Assembly (NCBI GenBank): GCA_036389255.1
Contig: DASVQI010000041.1
Coordinates: 248,001 to 312,000, forward strand
Length of the DNA: 64,000 nucleotides
Direction: 5' to 3'
DNA from: JACVRN01 sp036389255
GTDB taxonomy: Bacteria; Acidobacteriota; Blastocatellia; Pyrinomonadales; Pyrinomonadaceae
The notes under the pieces were generated by a model. The model saw only the letters and a program-made list of their open reading frames with translations, was not told where the DNA came from and ran no database searches. A program made the position numbers and the translations under genes. Positions 62,257 through 64,000 of this stretch are shown one piece after another. Every line of letters begins with the position of its first letter. The stretch's first letter is position 1.

Positions 62257-64000
62257 TCAGGCGGCGCGGCGGCGGCGGAAGCGCCCCATGATGGCTTCGA
62301 CTGCCTGGTCAAGCTCGCGCACTCGCAGAAGCCTTGCCGCCAGCAGAAAGACCAGCCCGCCCGTGACAATCGGCACGAAGGTTTCTATGGCGATAATCCT
62401 GAATCCCCGCTCGCCCAATCTCTCTACCAGAAGCTTATAGGTGAAGTAGCTAGTGACGGAGAGCGCAACGGAAGCCACCGAGATGCGCAGGAAAGATGAG
62501 AGAATCATGCGCCCTTCCAGACGTCTTATCTTGCGCCTCATGAAGAAGACGAGCGCGAAGAAGTTGACCAGCGCGACACTGGATGTCGCGAGCGCCAGCC
62601 CCACGTGCCCGTAGCCGAAGGGCGTCTCCGGCGTCACGCCGTAGTTCGAGAGCCATCCCCTGAAGAAGTAACCGCAGACGGCGTTGATGGCTATGGAGAC
62701 GAAGCTGATAATCATGGGCGTGCGCGCGTCGTTGAGTGCGTAGAAGGCCGGAGATAGCACCTTGATGGCGGAATAGCCGACGAGCCCTATTGACCATCCT
62801 ACGAGCGCAGCTGTCACCATCTGAGTATCAAGGGCCGTGAAAGCGCCGCGCTGGTAAAGCAGCGCTATGATGGGCTTACCCAGAATGATGAGGCCGCACG
62901 CCGAAGGAATCGTCAGCAGAAAGACAAGCCCTATGGATGAAGAGAGCGTGGAGCGAAAGCGCGGAATGTCATCGCGCGAGGCGTGTCTTGAGATGGCCGG
63001 AAGCGTGGCCGTGCCTATGGCGACTCCGAAGATGCCTATGGGAAACTGCATCAGCCGAAAGGAATAGCCCAGCCAGCTTTGCGCGCCGGGGATGCTCGAA
63101 GCGAAGAAGGTATTGACGAAGACGTTTATCTGCACGGCGGCAGTGCCTATCACGGCAGGCCCCATCAGGCGCATCACCTGACGCACGCCCGGATGAGAAA
63201 AGCTGACCTGCGGGCGGAAGCGAAAGCCCACGCGCCACATTGAAGGAACCTGAACCAGAAATTGCAGGCCGCCGCCGATGAGCGTCCCTATGGCCATGCC
63301 TATAATGGCCCAGCGCGCCGGAGCGTCCGGCATCATGTCGTGGTCTTTGGAGATTTGCCAGCCGCCGCCGCTCAGGATGTAAGCGAACAGCAGGCCACCC
63401 GCAATCGAGCCCACGTTAAAGAGCGTGGAAGCGGAGGCCGGAATCCCGAAACGCCCGCGCGTATTCAAGACTCCCATGGCGACCGCCGCCAGCGCCACGA
63501 GCATCAGGAAGGGAAACATTATGCGCGTCAGCGTTGTCGCAAGCGCCGCCTTTTCAGGCGGGAACCCGGCGGCAATCATGCCGACTATCTGCGGGGCGAA
63601 GATTACGCCGATGAGAGTGATGACGCTCAGCACTATTGCGAGCGCGTTCATCACCATGCTCGCCAGCCGCCAAGCCTCATCCTCGCTCTTCTTCTCTATG
63701 TAGTCCGTGAAGGTCTTGACGAAGGCCACGGAGAGCGCGCCTTCAGCGAAGAGGTCGCGCAGCATGTTGGGCACGCGGAACGCCACCTGAAAAGCGTCGT
63801 TGACGAAGCCCGCGCCGAAGTAGTTGGCGAAGACCTGCTCTCGCACCAGACCCAGCACGCGAGAGCCCATGACGGCGATTGAGACTATGCCAGCCGAGCG
63901 GGCTACGCTGTGCGATTTTTCCGTCGTCGCGGGCCGCGCCGTCGTAGCCGTCAACTCGTCCTTGAGCGGAACGCCTTCGTCTTGGGTTGCGACTGCCTGA
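62257..64000 (-). CDS. murJ: Lipid II flippase MurJ (partial, N-terminus beyond right edge)
   Basis: About 580 codons visible; the frame is open to the window end, so the true start lies outside (an internal TTG at 63954 is a weak candidate). MurJ/MviN features: GIVSIAVMGSRVLGLVREQVFANYFGAG (seen as SRVLGLVREQVFANYFG), DAFQVAFRVPNMLRDLFAEGALS, then fourteen membrane helices. It moves lipid II across the inner membrane for peptidoglycan synthesis. A stretch of Thr/Ala before the first helix is longer than usual. Confidence 0.95.
   Translation of the reverse strand, partial: QAVATQDEGVPLKDELTATTARPATTEKSHSVARSAGIVSIAVMGSRVLGLVREQVFANYFGAGFVNDAFQVAFRVPNMLRDLFAEGALSVAFVKTFTDYIEKKSEDEAWRLASMVMNALAIVLSVITLIGVIFAPQIVGMIAAGFPPEKAALATTLTRIMFPFLMLVALAAVAMGVLNTRGRFGIPASASTLFNVGSIAGGLLFAYILSGGGWQISKDHDMMPDAPARWAIIGMAIGTLIGGGLQFLVQVPSMWRVGFRFRPQVSFSHPGVRQVMRLMGPAVIGTAAVQINVFVNTFFASSIPGAQSWLGYSFRLMQFPIGIFGVAIGTATLPAISRHASRDDIPRFRSTLSSSIGLVFLLTIPSACGLIILGKPIIALLYQRGAFTALDTQMVTAALVGWSIGLVGYSAIKVLSPAFYALNDARTPMIISFVSIAINAVCGYFFRGWLSNYGVTPETPFGYGHVGLALATSSVALVNFFALVFFMRRKIRRLEGRMILSSFLRISVASVALSVTSYFTYKLLVERLGERGFRIIAIETFVPIVTGGLVFLLAARLLRVRELDQAVEAIMGRFRRRRAA

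Overview
This is a GC-rich chromosomal window of a Gram-negative bacterium: it carries SecA, MurJ, a KDO-type acyltransferase, TonB-like proteins, aquaporin Z and an MscS channel. The best guess is Acidobacteriota, class Blastocatellia (Pyrinomonadaceae-like). This is an inference from several receptor-like proteins that share an N-terminal CPxC-x11-CLxDG knuckle, a single membrane helix and different C-terminal domains (YARHG, SPOR, NTF2-like), a build I associate with that class. There is no prophage, CRISPR array, IS element or large island. The only visibly foreign gene is a small AT-richer HNH nuclease beside a tRNA-Ser.

Layout. 0-6.2 kb: minus-strand operon of an M15-like peptidase and three zinc-knuckle/TM receptor proteins, then a lipoprotein, a hypothetical protein and a zinc-ribbon/PDZ protein. 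6.5-10.3 kb: small genes (LSm-like, cupin, HEAT-like), ispH, a short Rieske-oxygenase-like remnant and an SGNH hydrolase. 10.2-13.1 kb: a Ski2-type helicase split by a frameshift. 13.3-19.9 kb: TonB-like protein, secA, TPR-TonB protein and a helical-repeat protein. 20-29.8 kb: DUF2227, peptide transporter, acyltransferase, a candidate noncoding RNA (strong promoter and terminator, no ORF), fabG, galU, serS, sppA, mnmA. 30-35 kb: a MoxR/NorQ-type ATPase and a large VWA protein (NorD/CbbO-like), with osmC and an HXXEE membrane protein between them. 35-38.4 kb: thioredoxin-reductase-like protein, MOSC, HNH, tRNA-Ser(TGA), MscS.

38.6-50.5 kb is a fatty-acid degradation regulon. A TetR-type FadR is coupled to an acyl-CoA ligase, and a fadN-fadA-fadE operon has the same gene order as in Bacillus. 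Both transcription units are preceded by TGAATGA-N4-TCATTCA palindromes, and the fadN site lies inside the promoter spacer. 51.6-55.5 kb is a compact minus-strand branched-chain oxo-acid operon: acyl-CoA dehydrogenase, TPR protein, HicB-like protein and a fused E1 alpha-beta dehydrogenase. 55.7-64 kb is envelope-oriented: flippase-like protein, GT39 glycosyltransferase, 5'-nucleotidase, PAP2 phosphatase, an MBL nuclease-like protein and MurJ, which runs off the right end.

A recurring oddity is that many intergenic gaps hold long imperfect palindromes. Several have arms made of short near-tandem units of 7-9 nt. The 'vocabulary' differs from gap to gap, but the architecture is similar, and some run into stop codons or reach almost to the next start codon.
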